From contig JBQDDG010000005.1 in NCBI GenBank assembly GCA_052093225.1, positions 1 through 64,000 of the forward strand: a DNA stretch of 64,000 nucleotides. The letters are read 5' to 3'. The position numbers and the translations under genes are program-made. This DNA is from JB111 sp052093225 (GTDB taxonomy: Bacteria; Actinomycetota; Actinomycetes; Actinomycetales; Actinomycetaceae). The notes under the pieces were generated by a model. That model saw only the letters and a list, made by a program, of their open reading frames with translations. It had not been told where the DNA came from and made no database searches. Position 1 is the stretch's first letter. Every line of letters starts with the position of its first letter. Below are positions 24,645-33,112 of this stretch, in pieces.

Positions 24645-27323
24645 ATGCGCACCGCCGAGATCCACCGTCGTTGGAACGAGCACTTCGCCCGGCACGGGCA
24701 CGAGATCGTGCCGTCGGCCTCGCTCGTGTCCCCGGACCCGTCGCTGCTGTTCACGATCGCCGGCATGGTGCCCTTCATCCCGTACATCGTCGGGACGGAG
24801 AAGGCGCCCTACCCGCGCGCGGCGTCGGTGCAGAAGTGCATCCGGACCAACGACATCGAGAACGTCGGCCGCACCACGCGCCACGGCACGTTCTTCCAGA
24901 TGTGCGGCAACTTCAGCTTCGGCGACTACTTCAAGCAGGGTGCCATCGACCTCGCGTGGGAGTTCATCACCGATGCCGAGGTCGGCCTGGGGCTGGACGC
25001 GGACCGCCTGTGGGTGACGGTCTGGGACGAGGATGCCGAGTCGCTCGACCACCTCACCGGTGCCGTCGGCCTCGATCCGCGGCACATCGTGCGCCTGCCG
25101 CGCGAGGAGAACTTCTGGGACACCGGCCAGCCGGGTCCCGCGGGCCCGTGCGCCGAGTGGCACTACGACCGCGGCCCCGCGTACGGTCCCGAGCCGGAGG
25201 GCGGCTCGGTCGACCCGGGCGGCGACCGCATCCTCGAGTTCTGGAACCTCGTCTTCGACCAGTTCGTCCGCGGTCCCGGCCAGGGCAAGGACTACCCCCT
25301 GCTCGGGGAGCTCGAGAGCAAGGCGATCGACACGGGCGCCGGCCTCGAGCGCATGGCCTACCTGCTCCAGGGCAAGGACAACATCTTCGAGACCGACCAG
25401 GTCTTCCCCGTCATCGCCCGCACCGAGGAGCTGACCGGCCGACGCTACGGCGCCGGCGGTGAGGACGACGTCCGCATGCGCGTCATCGCGGACCACGTGC
25501 GCTCCTCGCTCATGCTCATCGGCGACGGTGTCCGGCCGGGCAACGACGGCCGCGGCTACGTGCTGCGCCGCCTCATCCGCCGCGCCGTGCGCTCCGTGCG
25601 CCTCCTCGGGGTGGAGGAGGCCGCGCTCCCCGAGCTGCTGCCCGTCTCGCTCGACGCCATGAAGGAGAATTACCCCGAGCTCGAGGCGAGCTTCGGGCAG
25701 ATCGCCGAGATCGCCTACGGCGAGGAGGAGTCATTCCTCCGCACGCTCACCTCCGGCACGACGATCCTCGACACCGCGGTCACGCGGGCCAAGGATACCG
25801 GCGGGTCGGCTGCCCGCCTGTCGGGTTCGGACGCGTTCGCCCTGCACGACACCTACGGGTTCCCGATCGACCTCACCCTCGAGATGGCCGCCGAGCAGGG
25901 CGTGTCCGTCGACGAGGAGGGCTTCCGCGCGCTCATGGGCGAGCAGCGCCAGCGCGCCCGCGCCGACGCCCTCGCCAAGAAGTCCGGGCACGTGGACACG
26001 AGCGTCTACCACGAGATCCTCGGCCGCCTGGACGGCGGGGTCGACTTCCTCGGGTACACCGACGCCGAGGCGGAGGGCCGCGTCGTCGGCCTCCTCGTCG
26101 ACGGCGTCCCCGCGCCCGCGGCGACCGCGCCGGCCGACGTCGAGATCATCCTCGACCGCACGCCCTTCTGGGCCGAGCAGGGCGGCCAGCTCGCCGACCA
26201 GGGCGAGATCCGGCTCGTCGGCGGGGGAGTCGTCGACGTCGCGGACGTCCAGCAGCCCGTCAAGGGCCTGTCCGTCCACCGCGGCAGCCTCGTCGAGGGC
26301 ACGGTCACGCTCGACGAGGGCGTGCACTCCGCCATCGACACCGACCGCCGGCGCCACATCGCGCGCGCCCACACCGCGACGCACATGATCCACAAGGCGC
26401 TCCACGAGCACCTCGGCGACCAGGCCACCCAGGCCGGATCGGAGAACTCGCCCTCGCGCGTGCGCTTCGACTTCCGGCACGGCAGCTCCGTCGACACTGC
26501 CGTGCTCGGTGACATCGAGGGGCGCGTCAACGAGCGGCTCACGGAGGACCTCGAGGTCACCGACGAGACGATGAGCCTCGACGAGGCCCGGTCGGCCGGA
26601 GCGATCGCCCTGTTCGGGGAGAAGTACGGCGACCGCGTGCGCGTCGTCTCCATCGGCGGCGACTGGTCCAAGGAGCTGTGCGCCGGCACGCACGTGGACC
26701 GGACCGGTTCGCTCGGTCTCGTGACCGTGCTCGGCGAGTCCTCCATCGGGTCCGGCGTCCGCCGGGTCGATGCCCTCGTCGGCGCCGGCGCGTACGAGAA
26801 CCAGGCCCGCGAGAAGGCGATCGTCTCCCAGCTCGGTCAGCTCGTGGGCTCGCGCCCGGACGAGCTCGTCGACCGCATCGGCTCGCTCATGTCCAAGCTC
26901 AAGGGCACCGAGAAGCAGCTCGCCCAGCTCCAGCAGGCGGCCCTCCTCAGTCGAGGCGGGGACCTCCTCGACGCCGGGGAGCAGGTCGGTGACGTCACGC
27001 TGGTGATGGCGGACCTCGGCGCCGTGGCCGGGGCCGACGACCTGCGTACCCTCGCGCTCGACGTCCGTGGCCGCGCCGGGGACTCCCGCGGGGTCGTCGT
27101 CGCGCTCGTCGGGACGGCGAACGACCGACCGCTCGTGGTCGTCGCCACGAACCAGGCGGCGCGCGACTCCGGTCACCACGCCGGGGCGCTCGTGCGCGCG
27201 GCCTCCACGGAGCTCGGCGGCGGAGGCGGAGGCAAGGACGACGTGGCGCAGGGCGGCGGCTCGGACGCCGCCGCGGTGCCGGCCGCGCTCGCGGCGCTCC
27301 GTGCGTCGGTGGCGGCCGGATGA
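24645..27323 (+). CDS. alaS: Alanine--tRNA ligase
   Basis: 892 residues. Class II catalytic core with 'FTIAGMVPFIPYIVG', 'CIRTNDIENVG' and 'HGTFFQMCGNFSFGDYFK'; the editing domain carries the zinc-binding 'HTATHMIHKALH' and 'CAGTHV' motifs; the C-terminal C-Ala domain contains the DHHA1 signature ending in 'LGGGGGGKDDVAQGGG'. Full length for the family. It charges tRNA-Ala and hydrolyses Ser/Gly mischarged tRNA. It leads an operon alaS-ruvX-mltG-aroE in which each start overlaps the previous stop by 4 nt. Start ATG 24645 has AAGAGGA upstream. Confidence 0.97.
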   Translation: MRTAEIHRRWNEHFARHGHEIVPSASLVSPDPSLLFTIAGMVPFIPYIVGTEKAPYPRAASVQKCIRTNDIENVGRTTRHGTFFQMCGNFSFGDYFKQGAIDLAWEFITDAEVGLGLDADRLWVTVWDEDAESLDHLTGAVGLDPRHIVRLPREENFWDTGQPGPAGPCAEWHYDRGPAYGPEPEGGSVDPGGDRILEFWNLVFDQFVRGPGQGKDYPLLGELESKAIDTGAGLERMAYLLQGKDNIFETDQVFPVIARTEELTGRRYGAGGEDDVRMRVIADHVRSSLMLIGDGVRPGNDGRGYVLRRLIRRAVRSVRLLGVEEAALPELLPVSLDAMKENYPELEASFGQIAEIAYGEEESFLRTLTSGTTILDTAVTRAKDTGGSAARLSGSDAFALHDTYGFPIDLTLEMAAEQGVSVDEEGFRALMGEQRQRARADALAKKSGHVDTSVYHEILGRLDGGVDFLGYTDAEAEGRVVGLLVDGVPAPAATAPADVEIILDRTPFWAEQGGQLADQGEIRLVGGGVVDVADVQQPVKGLSVHRGSLVEGTVTLDEGVHSAIDTDRRRHIARAHTATHMIHKALHEHLGDQATQAGSENSPSRVRFDFRHGSSVDTAVLGDIEGRVNERLTEDLEVTDETMSLDEARSAGAIALFGEKYGDRVRVVSIGGDWSKELCAGTHVDRTGSLGLVTVLGESSIGSGVRRVDALVGAGAYENQAREKAIVSQLGQLVGSRPDELVDRIGSLMSKLKGTEKQLAQLQQAALLSRGGDLLDAGEQVGDVTLVMADLGAVAGADDLRTLALDVRGRAGDSRGVVVALVGTANDRPLVVVATNQAARDSGHHAGALVRAASTELGGGGGGKDDVAQGGGSDAAAVPAALAALRASVAAG

Positions 27324-27814
27324 CGCTGCGCCGGGGCGTGCGCCTCGCGATCGACGTCGGGACCGTGCGCGTGGGGGTCGCCAGATGCGACCCGGACGGC
27401 GTGCTCGCGAGCCCCGTCGCCACGCTCGCCCGCGACGCCGAGGGCGCCGACCAGCGCGAGATCGTCGACCTCGTGGAGAGCGCCGCGGCGATCGAGGTCG
27501 TCGTCGGGCACCCGAAGAGCCTTGACGGCAAGGCTCGCGCCTCGGCGCGCGCGGCCACCGACTACGCGACGTCCCTGGCCGGACTGCTCGCCGGGGCGGG
27601 CGTCCCCGTGCGCCTTGTCGACGAGCGGCTGACCACCACCTCGGCGCACCGCGCGATGCACGCCAGCGGACGTGCGGGCCGACGCCACCGCGAGGTCGTC
27701 GACCAGGTGGCCGCGGTCCTCATCCTCGAGACTGCGCTGGACCTCGAACGCTCGACCGGCCGGCCGCCCGGCCGGCCCGTCACCCCCCGGACGCCGAAGG
27801 AGAGCCGCGCATGA
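27320..27814 (+). CDS. ruvX: RuvX/YqgF-family putative pre-16S rRNA nuclease
   Basis: 164 residues, ATG overlapping the alaS stop. RNase H-like fold: first catalytic Asp in 'LAIDVGTVRVGVA', Glu in 'VRLVDERLTT', and the last Asp in 'EVVDQVAAVLIL'. The 'VVGHPKSLDG' strand is in place of the usual VVG(L/I)P. Family members mature the 5' end of 16S rRNA (YqgF). A ~25-residue Arg/Pro-rich C-terminal tail extends beyond the domain. Cytoplasmic. Confidence 0.92.
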   Translation: MTLRRGVRLAIDVGTVRVGVARCDPDGVLASPVATLARDAEGADQREIVDLVESAAAIEVVVGHPKSLDGKARASARAATDYATSLAGLLAGAGVPVRLVDERLTTTSAHRAMHASGRAGRRHREVVDQVAAVLILETALDLERSTGRPPGRPVTPRTPKESRA

Positions 27815-28980
27815 GCGACCTTTTCGACGAGGTGGTCGGCACACCCGAGGACGTGCCCGAGGAGCGGACCTCGCGGCGGGCCGTCCGCGAGCGTGACGCC
27901 GCACGGCGCCGGCGCAAGAACCGGCGCAACCGGTCGATCGTCGTCGTGCTGGTCACCGTGGTGGCCCTCGCCGTCGTGGCCTGGTTCGCACTCCCGCAGG
28001 TGCGGGAGCTCGCCGGCATCCGGCCGGACACGACCGCCGAGGACTACCCGGGCCCCGGCGAGGGCGAGGTCTCGGTGACCATCCCCGTCGGCGCGTCCGG
28101 CTCGGAGATTGCCGGCACGCTGGTCGAGGCCGGCGTCGTGGCCTCCGAGCGGGCGTTCACCGACGCCTACGCCGCGGACCCGGGTGCGGCGAACATCCAG
28201 CCGGGCACCTACCTGCTCCTCGAGGAGATGCGCGCCGAGGACGCCGTCACGGCGCTGCTCGACCCCTCCTCGCGCAACGAGATCACCCTCACCATCCCCG
28301 AGGGCTTCACGCGTCAGCAGGTGGTCGAGCGGGTCGCGGCCAACCTCGAGGTCGACGTCGCCGAGGTCGAGGCGGTCGCCGCAGACCCCGAGGCGATCGA
28401 CCTGCCCGAGGCCGCCGGCGGCGAGTCCGAGGGCTGGTTCGGACCGGCCACGTACGCGTTCGAGCCCGACGTCGCGCCCGAGGAGGCGCTGGCCGAGATG
28501 GTCGACCTGCAGGAGAGCAGGCTGACGGAGCTCGGTGTACCGGAGGACGAGTGGATCTCCGTGCTCACGCGCGCCTCCATCGTCGAGCGCGAGGTCAACA
28601 TCGACGAGTACATGCCGCAGGTGGCCCGCGTCATCCAGAACCGCCTGCACGACACGACCGAGGTGCACGGGATGCTCGGCATGGACTCCACCGTGCTCTA
28701 CGGCCTCGGCCGCAGCGGCGGTATCCCGTCCACGGAGGAGACCCGCGACGAGTCCAACGAGTACAACACCTACGTCCACCCAGGGCTGCCGCCGACGCCC
28801 ATCGGCTCGCCCGGCGAGAACTCGATGAACGCCGCGCTCAATCCGGCCGAGGGCGACTGGCTGTACTTCGTCACCGTCGACCTGGACACCGGCGAGACCT
28901 TGTTCGCCTCCACGCTCGAGGAGCAGAACGCCAACGTCCAGCTGCTGCGCGAGTGGCAGGCGGAGAACCCGACCGAATGA
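27811..28980 (+). CDS. mltG: Endolytic murein transglycosylase MltG
   Basis: 389 residues. A cytoplasmic Arg-rich N-terminus (residues 1-43) is followed by one TM helix ('SIVVVLVTVVALAVVAWFAL'), a LysM-like subdomain, and the YceG catalytic domain. Catalytic Glu259 lies in 'ASIVEREV'; 'GMDSTVLYGLG' and 'YNTYVHPGLPPTPIGSPG' are the other hallmarks. The enzyme cleaves nascent glycan strands and is thought to set their length during cell wall synthesis, acting on the outer face of the membrane. Overlaps ruvX and aroE by 4 nt each. Confidence 0.95.
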   Translation: MSDLFDEVVGTPEDVPEERTSRRAVRERDAARRRRKNRRNRSIVVVLVTVVALAVVAWFALPQVRELAGIRPDTTAEDYPGPGEGEVSVTIPVGASGSEIAGTLVEAGVVASERAFTDAYAADPGAANIQPGTYLLLEEMRAEDAVTALLDPSSRNEITLTIPEGFTRQQVVERVAANLEVDVAEVEAVAADPEAIDLPEAAGGESEGWFGPATYAFEPDVAPEEALAEMVDLQESRLTELGVPEDEWISVLTRASIVEREVNIDEYMPQVARVIQNRLHDTTEVHGMLGMDSTVLYGLGRSGGIPSTEETRDESNEYNTYVHPGLPPTPIGSPGENSMNAALNPAEGDWLYFVTVDLDTGETLFASTLEEQNANVQLLREWQAENPTE

Positions 28981-30023
28981 GCAGGGACGGGAGCCCGGAG
29001 GTCGTGGTCGGGCAGGACGTGCACGCGCCGGGGGTCCGGCGCCGCGCCGCCGTGGTCGGCTCGCCCGTCGAGCACTCGCTCTCGCCGACCCTGCACCGCG
29101 CCGCCTACGCGCAGCTCGGGCTCGAGGGCTGGGCGTACGGCCTCCAGGACGTGACGGTCGAACAGCTGCCGGCCGTCCTGGCCGCGCTCGACGAGAGCTG
29201 GGTGGGGCTGTCGGTGACGATGCCGCTCAAGCTGGCGGCGACCGCCGCGGTGGACGTCAAGGACCCGGTCGCCTCGCTCACCGGCGTGGTCAACACGGTC
29301 GCCGTCCAGCCCGGTGGCCTGATCGTCGGGGCGAACACGGACGTCGCCGGGATCACCGGGGCACTGGCCGACGCCGGGGTGGCGCGCATCGACGGCCCGG
29401 TCGTCGTCCTCGGTGCGCGCGCGACGGCGTCCTCCGCCGTCGTCGCCCTCGGTGGGCTCGGCGCGCGCGAGCTGACGTTCGTCGCCCGCAACGTCGGAGG
29501 GCCCGGTTCCGCGCTGCCCGTCGCCCACCGCGCCGGCCTGACCGCGAATCACGTGCGGCTCACCGACGAGAGCGCCGTGCGGCGAGCGCTCGCCGAGGCG
29601 GCGGTCGTCGTCTCCACGTTGCCCCGCGGCGTGGCCGACCCGCTCGCGGCGCTCGTCCACTCCGACGCCGCCGTGCGCACCGTCGCAGGGGTGCGGCCCG
29701 ATGCCGCAGTGTGCACCGACGCAGGGGTGCGGCCCGATGCCGCAGTGTGCACCGACGCAGGCGTGCGGCCCGATGCCGTGCTGCTCGACGTCGTCTACGG
29801 GCCCCGCCCGACGCCGCTCGCGGCCGCCTGGGCATCCGGCGGTGGACGGGTCGCCGAGGGCTGGGGAATGCTCCTGCACCAGGCGGCCGGTCAGGTCAGA
29901 CTGTGGAGCGGGCGGCAGCCCGACCTCGACGTCATGCGGTCCGCGATCACGGAGCAGCTAGCCGTGCGGGCGGGTGGCGCGGCGATCCCGGCGTCCCCGG
30001 CGGTGCTGCCGCCGGCGAGGTAG
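28977..30023 (+). CDS. aroE: Shikimate dehydrogenase with a tandem-repeat insertion
   Basis: 348 residues, about 70 longer than usual. Substrate site: Ser34 and Ser36 ('GSPVEHSLSP'), catalytic Lys85 ('VTMPLK'), Asn106, and Asp122 ('ANTDVAG'). The nucleotide loop reads 'GARATAS' instead of GAGGxA, and 'LLHQAAGQVRLWSG' holds the conserved Gln. A 12-residue unit (VRPDAAVCTDAG) is repeated 2.6 times between the NADP domain strand 'VVVSTLPRGVADPLAALV' and 'LLDVVYGP'. It reduces 3-dehydroshikimate to shikimate; aroC and aroKB lie 10 kb downstream. ATG 28977 overlaps the mltG stop. Confidence 0.9.
   Translation: MSRDGSPEVVVGQDVHAPGVRRRAAVVGSPVEHSLSPTLHRAAYAQLGLEGWAYGLQDVTVEQLPAVLAALDESWVGLSVTMPLKLAATAAVDVKDPVASLTGVVNTVAVQPGGLIVGANTDVAGITGALADAGVARIDGPVVVLGARATASSAVVALGGLGARELTFVARNVGGPGSALPVAHRAGLTANHVRLTDESAVRRALAEAAVVVSTLPRGVADPLAALVHSDAAVRTVAGVRPDAAVCTDAGVRPDAAVCTDAGVRPDAVLLDVVYGPRPTPLAAAWASGGGRVAEGWGMLLHQAAGQVRLWSGRQPDLDVMRSAITEQLAVRAGGAAIPASPAVLPPAR
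29685..29780 (+). repeat. 36-bp in-frame tandem repeat in aroE (2.6 copies)
   Basis: Units at 29685-29720 and 29721-29756 are identical; a partial third follows to 29780. The frame is kept. Confidence 0.95.
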
Positions 30024-30051
30024 CCACGGAGCCCCGGGGGAGGAGCGTCGA

Positions 30052-30843
30052 GTGGACGGCCACGCGGTCGAGGAGCCGACGGAACCTTGTCGGGTCGAGC
30101 CCGCCGGGACCGAGCCCGTGAGACGCGAGTCCGCGGCTACCGAGTCTGTGCAGCGCGAGCCCGTCGGGACAGAGGCAGTGCAGCGCGAGCCCGTGGGGAC
30201 TGAGGCAGTGCAGCGCGAGCCGGGTCGACGCGCCCGGGCCACAGCGTTCGGCGCGGTCGGTCCCGTCTCGGTCGCCGTCGCTGTGGTGGCTGCGGTCGCG
30301 ACGCTCGTCGCGCTGTTCGACGTCGAGCCGGCCCCGGCCCTCGTCCCGGGCCAGGGAACCGCACGGGCGCTGTGGGCTCTGGCGGGCGCGTGGCTCGCGG
30401 GCGTCGGCATCCTGCTCGCCGTCACCGACCAACGCACCCACCGGCTCCCGGACAAGCTGCTCGTCGGCGGTGCCGTCGTCGTCGTGCCGCTCCTCGTCGT
30501 CTCCGCCCTCGTCGGCGGCACACCGGAGGTGCTGCTGCGCGCCGTCATGGGTGCCGTTGTTCCGGCGGGCGTGCTCTACGTCGTCGCGCTCGTATCACCG
30601 GGCGGGGTGGGCCTCGGGGACGTCAAGCTGCTCCTGCTGACCGGCGTGTGGCTCGGTTACCTCTCGACCGCCGCCGCGACGCTCGGACCGGTCCTCGGCA
30701 TCGTCGTCGGTGGGCTCGTCTCGCTCGTCGCCGTCGTCACCAGGCGGGCGGATCTTCGTTCCCACGTGCCGCTCGGGCCCTCGCTCGTCGTCGGTACCGG
30801 GCTCGCCACCTGGCTCGAGCTGGCCGGGGGCCTCGCGGGCTGA
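30052..30843 (+). CDS. A24-family prepilin peptidase (no methylase domain)
   Basis: 263 residues from GTG 30052, set by a strong AGGAG 6 nt upstream. Residues 1-60 are hydrophilic with a repeated EPVGTEAVQR unit. About six TM helices follow; the two catalytic aspartates are in 'AVTDQRTHRLPD' and 'GVGLGDVKLL' (GxGDxK). The N-terminal cysteine-rich methyltransferase domain of PilD is absent, as in short actinobacterial TadV-like peptidases. It would cleave leaders of type IV or Flp-like pilins or of pseudopilins, but no pilus genes are in view. The last 249 bp overlap the DUF218 gene on the opposite strand. Confidence 0.85.
   Translation: MDGHAVEEPTEPCRVEPAGTEPVRRESAATESVQREPVGTEAVQREPVGTEAVQREPGRRARATAFGAVGPVSVAVAVVAAVATLVALFDVEPAPALVPGQGTARALWALAGAWLAGVGILLAVTDQRTHRLPDKLLVGGAVVVVPLLVVSALVGGTPEVLLRAVMGAVVPAGVLYVVALVSPGGVGLGDVKLLLLTGVWLGYLSTAAATLGPVLGIVVGGLVSLVAVVTRRADLRSHVPLGPSLVVGTGLATWLELAGGLAG
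30148..30222 (+). repeat. 30-bp in-frame tandem repeat in the prepilin peptidase gene
   Basis: Units at 30148-30177 and 30178-30207 differ at two positions; a partial third copy follows, and a degenerate copy precedes them. Confidence 0.9.
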
Positions 30844-31584
30844 GGCCAATGCCCTCAGTCCGAGGACTGCCGAGACGGGCTTGAGGAGGGCGAGCTCGCC
30901 GAACCTGTGCTCCGCACTCCGGCGCAGACGGGCGGCGAGGTCGGGGCGCATCCGCCACAGGTAGACGCGGCCCAGCTCCGCGTGCGGCGAGTTGGACACG
31001 ACCTTGATCGTCGAGGCGTCCTCGAGCAGTGGGATCGCGCGCTCGATGTTCTCCCAGGTGCTGAGGCTGTCCGTGTCGAGCCGGATCTCGCCGTCGTACC
31101 CGAGTCGGTAGGCCTCCCGGGCGAGGATCTCCGCCTCGGGGGCGGGGCCCGCCACCGCCCCGCCGCAGAGCACGAGCACATGTGCCCTCGCACCGGGGTC
31201 CAGCGAGCGCAGGGCCGCCCGCACGCGGTACCGGTTGACGAGGTTGATGCGCTCCGTGCGCTGTCGGAAGCCGAGGACCACCACCGCCTCGAGTCCGCCG
31301 GACATGGCGTCGTCGGCGATCTCCCGCGCGTCGGGATCTACCCGGTCGTCGACGAGCTCGCCGTCGTCGTGCGTTGGCTCGTCGTCGTGCGCCGGCTCGT
31401 CGCTGCGACGCGACCCGTCGTCGTGTGCCGACTCGTCGCTGTGTCCTGACTCGTCGTCGTGTGCCTCCACGGTTCCCAGATGGCGCCACGAGGACCGCAG
31501 ATGGACCACCTCGGCCCATGCGAGGACGGCGAGGGCGCCGGCCGCGAGCAGCAGCGCACGCGCAGGGACTGAGGTGGCGGGCAC
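30595..31584 (-). CDS. DUF218/YdcF-like membrane-anchored protein with antisense-overlapping C-terminal tail
   Basis: 329 residues from GTG 31584, set by TAGGAT 6 nt upstream. One N-terminal TM helix ('ALLLAAGALAVLAWAEVVHL'), then an acidic His/Asp/Ser repeat (residues 38-75), then a DUF218 domain ('LEAVVVLGFRQRTERINLVNRYRVRAAL', 'LVLCGGAVAGPAPEAEILAREAYRLG', 'STWENIERAIPLL', 'VVSNSPHAELGRVYLWRM'). DUF218 proteins include YdcF and SanA, linked to envelope integrity; the biochemical role is unclear. The final ~83 residues are low-complexity and encoded antisense to the prepilin peptidase. The domain itself appears complete before that overlap, so the tail may result from loss of an earlier stop. 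Confidence 0.75.
   Translation of the reverse strand: MPATSVPARALLLAAGALAVLAWAEVVHLRSSWRHLGTVEAHDDESGHSDESAHDDGSRRSDEPAHDDEPTHDDGELVDDRVDPDAREIADDAMSGGLEAVVVLGFRQRTERINLVNRYRVRAALRSLDPGARAHVLVLCGGAVAGPAPEAEILAREAYRLGYDGEIRLDTDSLSTWENIERAIPLLEDASTIKVVSNSPHAELGRVYLWRMRPDLAARLRRSAEHRFGELALLKPVSAVLGLRALASAREAPGQLEPGGEPGTDDERGPERHVGTKIRPPGDDGDERDEPTDDDAEDRSERRGGGREVTEPHAGQQEQLDVPEAHPAR
31363..31470 (-). repeat. 18-bp imperfect tandem repeat (6 units) in the DUF218 gene
   Basis: Six 18-bp units beginning GTCGTCGT or GTCGCTG, encoding six-residue units such as ESAHDD and EPAHDD. The sequence is acidic and His-rich; metal binding is possible but unproven. Confidence 0.85.
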
Positions 31585-31590
31585 GGACAG

Positions 31591-31596
31591 ATCCTA
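31591..31596 (-). promoter_or_regulatory. -10 TAGGAT of the leaderless DUF218 gene
   Basis: TAGGAT on the minus strand ends 6 nt before GTG 31584. Confidence 0.6.
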
Positions 31597-31625
31597 GGCG
31601 CGACCCAACCAGCACCCGGAACCCT

Positions 31626-32402
31626 TCACCCGGCGACGCTGCGCACCTCCACCCCGGCCTCGACGGCGGCCGCGAGCTGCGGGTGGTCGGCCGGCAGGTC
31701 GGTGACGACGAGGTCGAAGTCGGTGAGCGGGGAGACCTCGTAGAGCGCCGTGCGCTCGAACTTCGAGGCCGTGACGGCGAGGACGGACATGCGCGCCCGG
31801 CGCGCGGCGGCCCGCTTGTAGTCGGCGACGTCCTCGTAGGGGTGGTGGACCACGCCGCCCTGGATGGCGGCCGCCCCCAGCACCGCGACGTCGGCACGGA
31901 GCCCCGCCAGCGACGCCACGGCGGAGGGCCCGTAGAAGGACTGCAGTGCGCGCACGTACCGGCCCCCGGGCATGATGAGCTCGGTCCCCGGGTGCTCGGC
32001 CACGAGCGACGCGGCCCCGGCGCAGTTGGTGACGACGGTGAGCGCACCGCGCGCCAGCAGCGTCTCGAGCACCACGTAGGCGGTCGTCGAGTCGTCGACC
32101 AGCACGGAGTCGCCCCGCCCCGCGAGATCCTCCGCGGCCCGGGCGATCGCCCGCTTGGCCTCGACCTCCTGGTCGAGGCGGAACGCGAACGGAGTCTCGG
32201 ACAGCGAGCTCGCCGCCGCCGAGACCTCGCCGCGCGAACGTTGGACCACGTGCTTCGACTCCAGCTCGGCGAGGTCCCGGTAGAGCGTCATGGGGGAGAC
32301 CCCCGCGTGCTCCTGCAGCTCGTCGACCCGGACGGTGCCGCGGGCGAAGATCAGGGTCGCCAGGCGGTCCTGGCGCTCGGCCTTGGTCGGACCTGCCGCC
32401 AC
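31626..32402 (-). CDS. DeoR/GlpR-family transcriptional repressor
   Basis: 258 residues from GTG 32402, 30 nt after the aldolase gene. N-terminal winged helix-turn-helix 'VDELQEHAGVSPMTLYRDLAELE' (family pattern V-S-x-x-T-x-x-R-D-L), and a C-terminal DeoRC sensor domain with 'DDSTTAYVVLETL', 'VVTNC' and 'PGGRYVRALQSFYGP'. Members bind phosphorylated sugars and repress catabolic operons. As last gene of the kinase-dehydrogenase-aldolase operon it most likely controls that operon. Cytoplasmic. Confidence 0.9.
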   Translation of the reverse strand: MAAGPTKAERQDRLATLIFARGTVRVDELQEHAGVSPMTLYRDLAELESKHVVQRSRGEVSAAASSLSETPFAFRLDQEVEAKRAIARAAEDLAGRGDSVLVDDSTTAYVVLETLLARGALTVVTNCAGAASLVAEHPGTELIMPGGRYVRALQSFYGPSAVASLAGLRADVAVLGAAAIQGGVVHHPYEDVADYKRAAARRARMSVLAVTASKFERTALYEVSPLTDFDLVVTDLPADHPQLAAAVEAGVEVRSVAG

Positions 32403-32432
32403 GGCGTCAGCCCCGTCCCCGCCCGCGGCCGG

Positions 32433-33083
32433 TCACCGGGACTGCCCGTAGCCGCGCAGCCCCGCACCCGCCTCGTCGAGCAGCTCGGGGGACAGGACCT
32501 TGATCGTGGTGCCAGGCACCGCGGACGCCGCCATCGCCCGCAGCTGCACCTCGCAGACGTACTCGAGGTAGGGCAGCAGGGTGAAGGCCTTGCCGAGCGT
32601 CGGACCGGTGGTCAGCGCCCCGTGGTTGGCCATGAGGGCTCCGCTGCGGCCCTCGAGCGCCTTCGCGACGTTCTCGGCGAGCTCGTCTGTGCCGAAGGTC
32701 GCGTACGGCGCCACGCGGATCGGGCCGCCGAACATGCCCGAGTAGTAGTGCGTGGCGGGCACCTCGTCGACCACGGTGCTCAGCGCGGTCGACGCCGGCG
32801 CATGGTTGTGCGTGATCGCCCCGACGTTGGTGGCCCGGTAGACCGCGAGGTGCAGGGGGAGCTCGCTCGAGGGCTTGTACCGCGCCTCGATCGCGTTCCC
32901 GTCCAGGTCGTGCACCCCGACGTCCTCGGGCCGCATCTCGGCGTACTCCATGCCCGACGGCGAGATGACGACCTGGTCGCCGACCCGCGCCGACACGTTG
33001 CCCGCGGTGCCCACGACGAGCCCCTGGCGCTGCATCTCCTGGCACACGCGCACGACCTCGGCGCGCTCCTTCTCCAACAGCAT
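32433..33083 (-). CDS. Class II aldolase/adducin-family protein (L-fuculose-phosphate aldolase-like)
   Basis: 216 residues from ATG 33083 with GGAGGGAG upstream. Zinc ligands match those of E. coli FucA almost position for position: Glu74 (SSELPLH), His92 and His94 (ITHNHAP), and His154 (MANHGAL). The phosphate-binding GTAGNVS is at residues 25-31. Length equals FucA. It would cleave a ketose (or related) 1-phosphate into DHAP and an aldehyde. It sits between a zinc dehydrogenase and a DeoR repressor, with an FGGY kinase first in the operon, which fits a route of oxidation, phosphorylation and aldol cleavage. The exact sugar is unknown. Confidence 0.88.
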   Translation of the reverse strand: MLLEKERAEVVRVCQEMQRQGLVVGTAGNVSARVGDQVVISPSGMEYAEMRPEDVGVHDLDGNAIEARYKPSSELPLHLAVYRATNVGAITHNHAPASTALSTVVDEVPATHYYSGMFGGPIRVAPYATFGTDELAENVAKALEGRSGALMANHGALTTGPTLGKAFTLLPYLEYVCEVQLRAMAASAVPGTTIKVLSPELLDEAGAGLRGYGQSR

Positions 33084-33112
33084 GTGTCTCCCTCCGTTCT
33101 TGCCTGCCGCGC

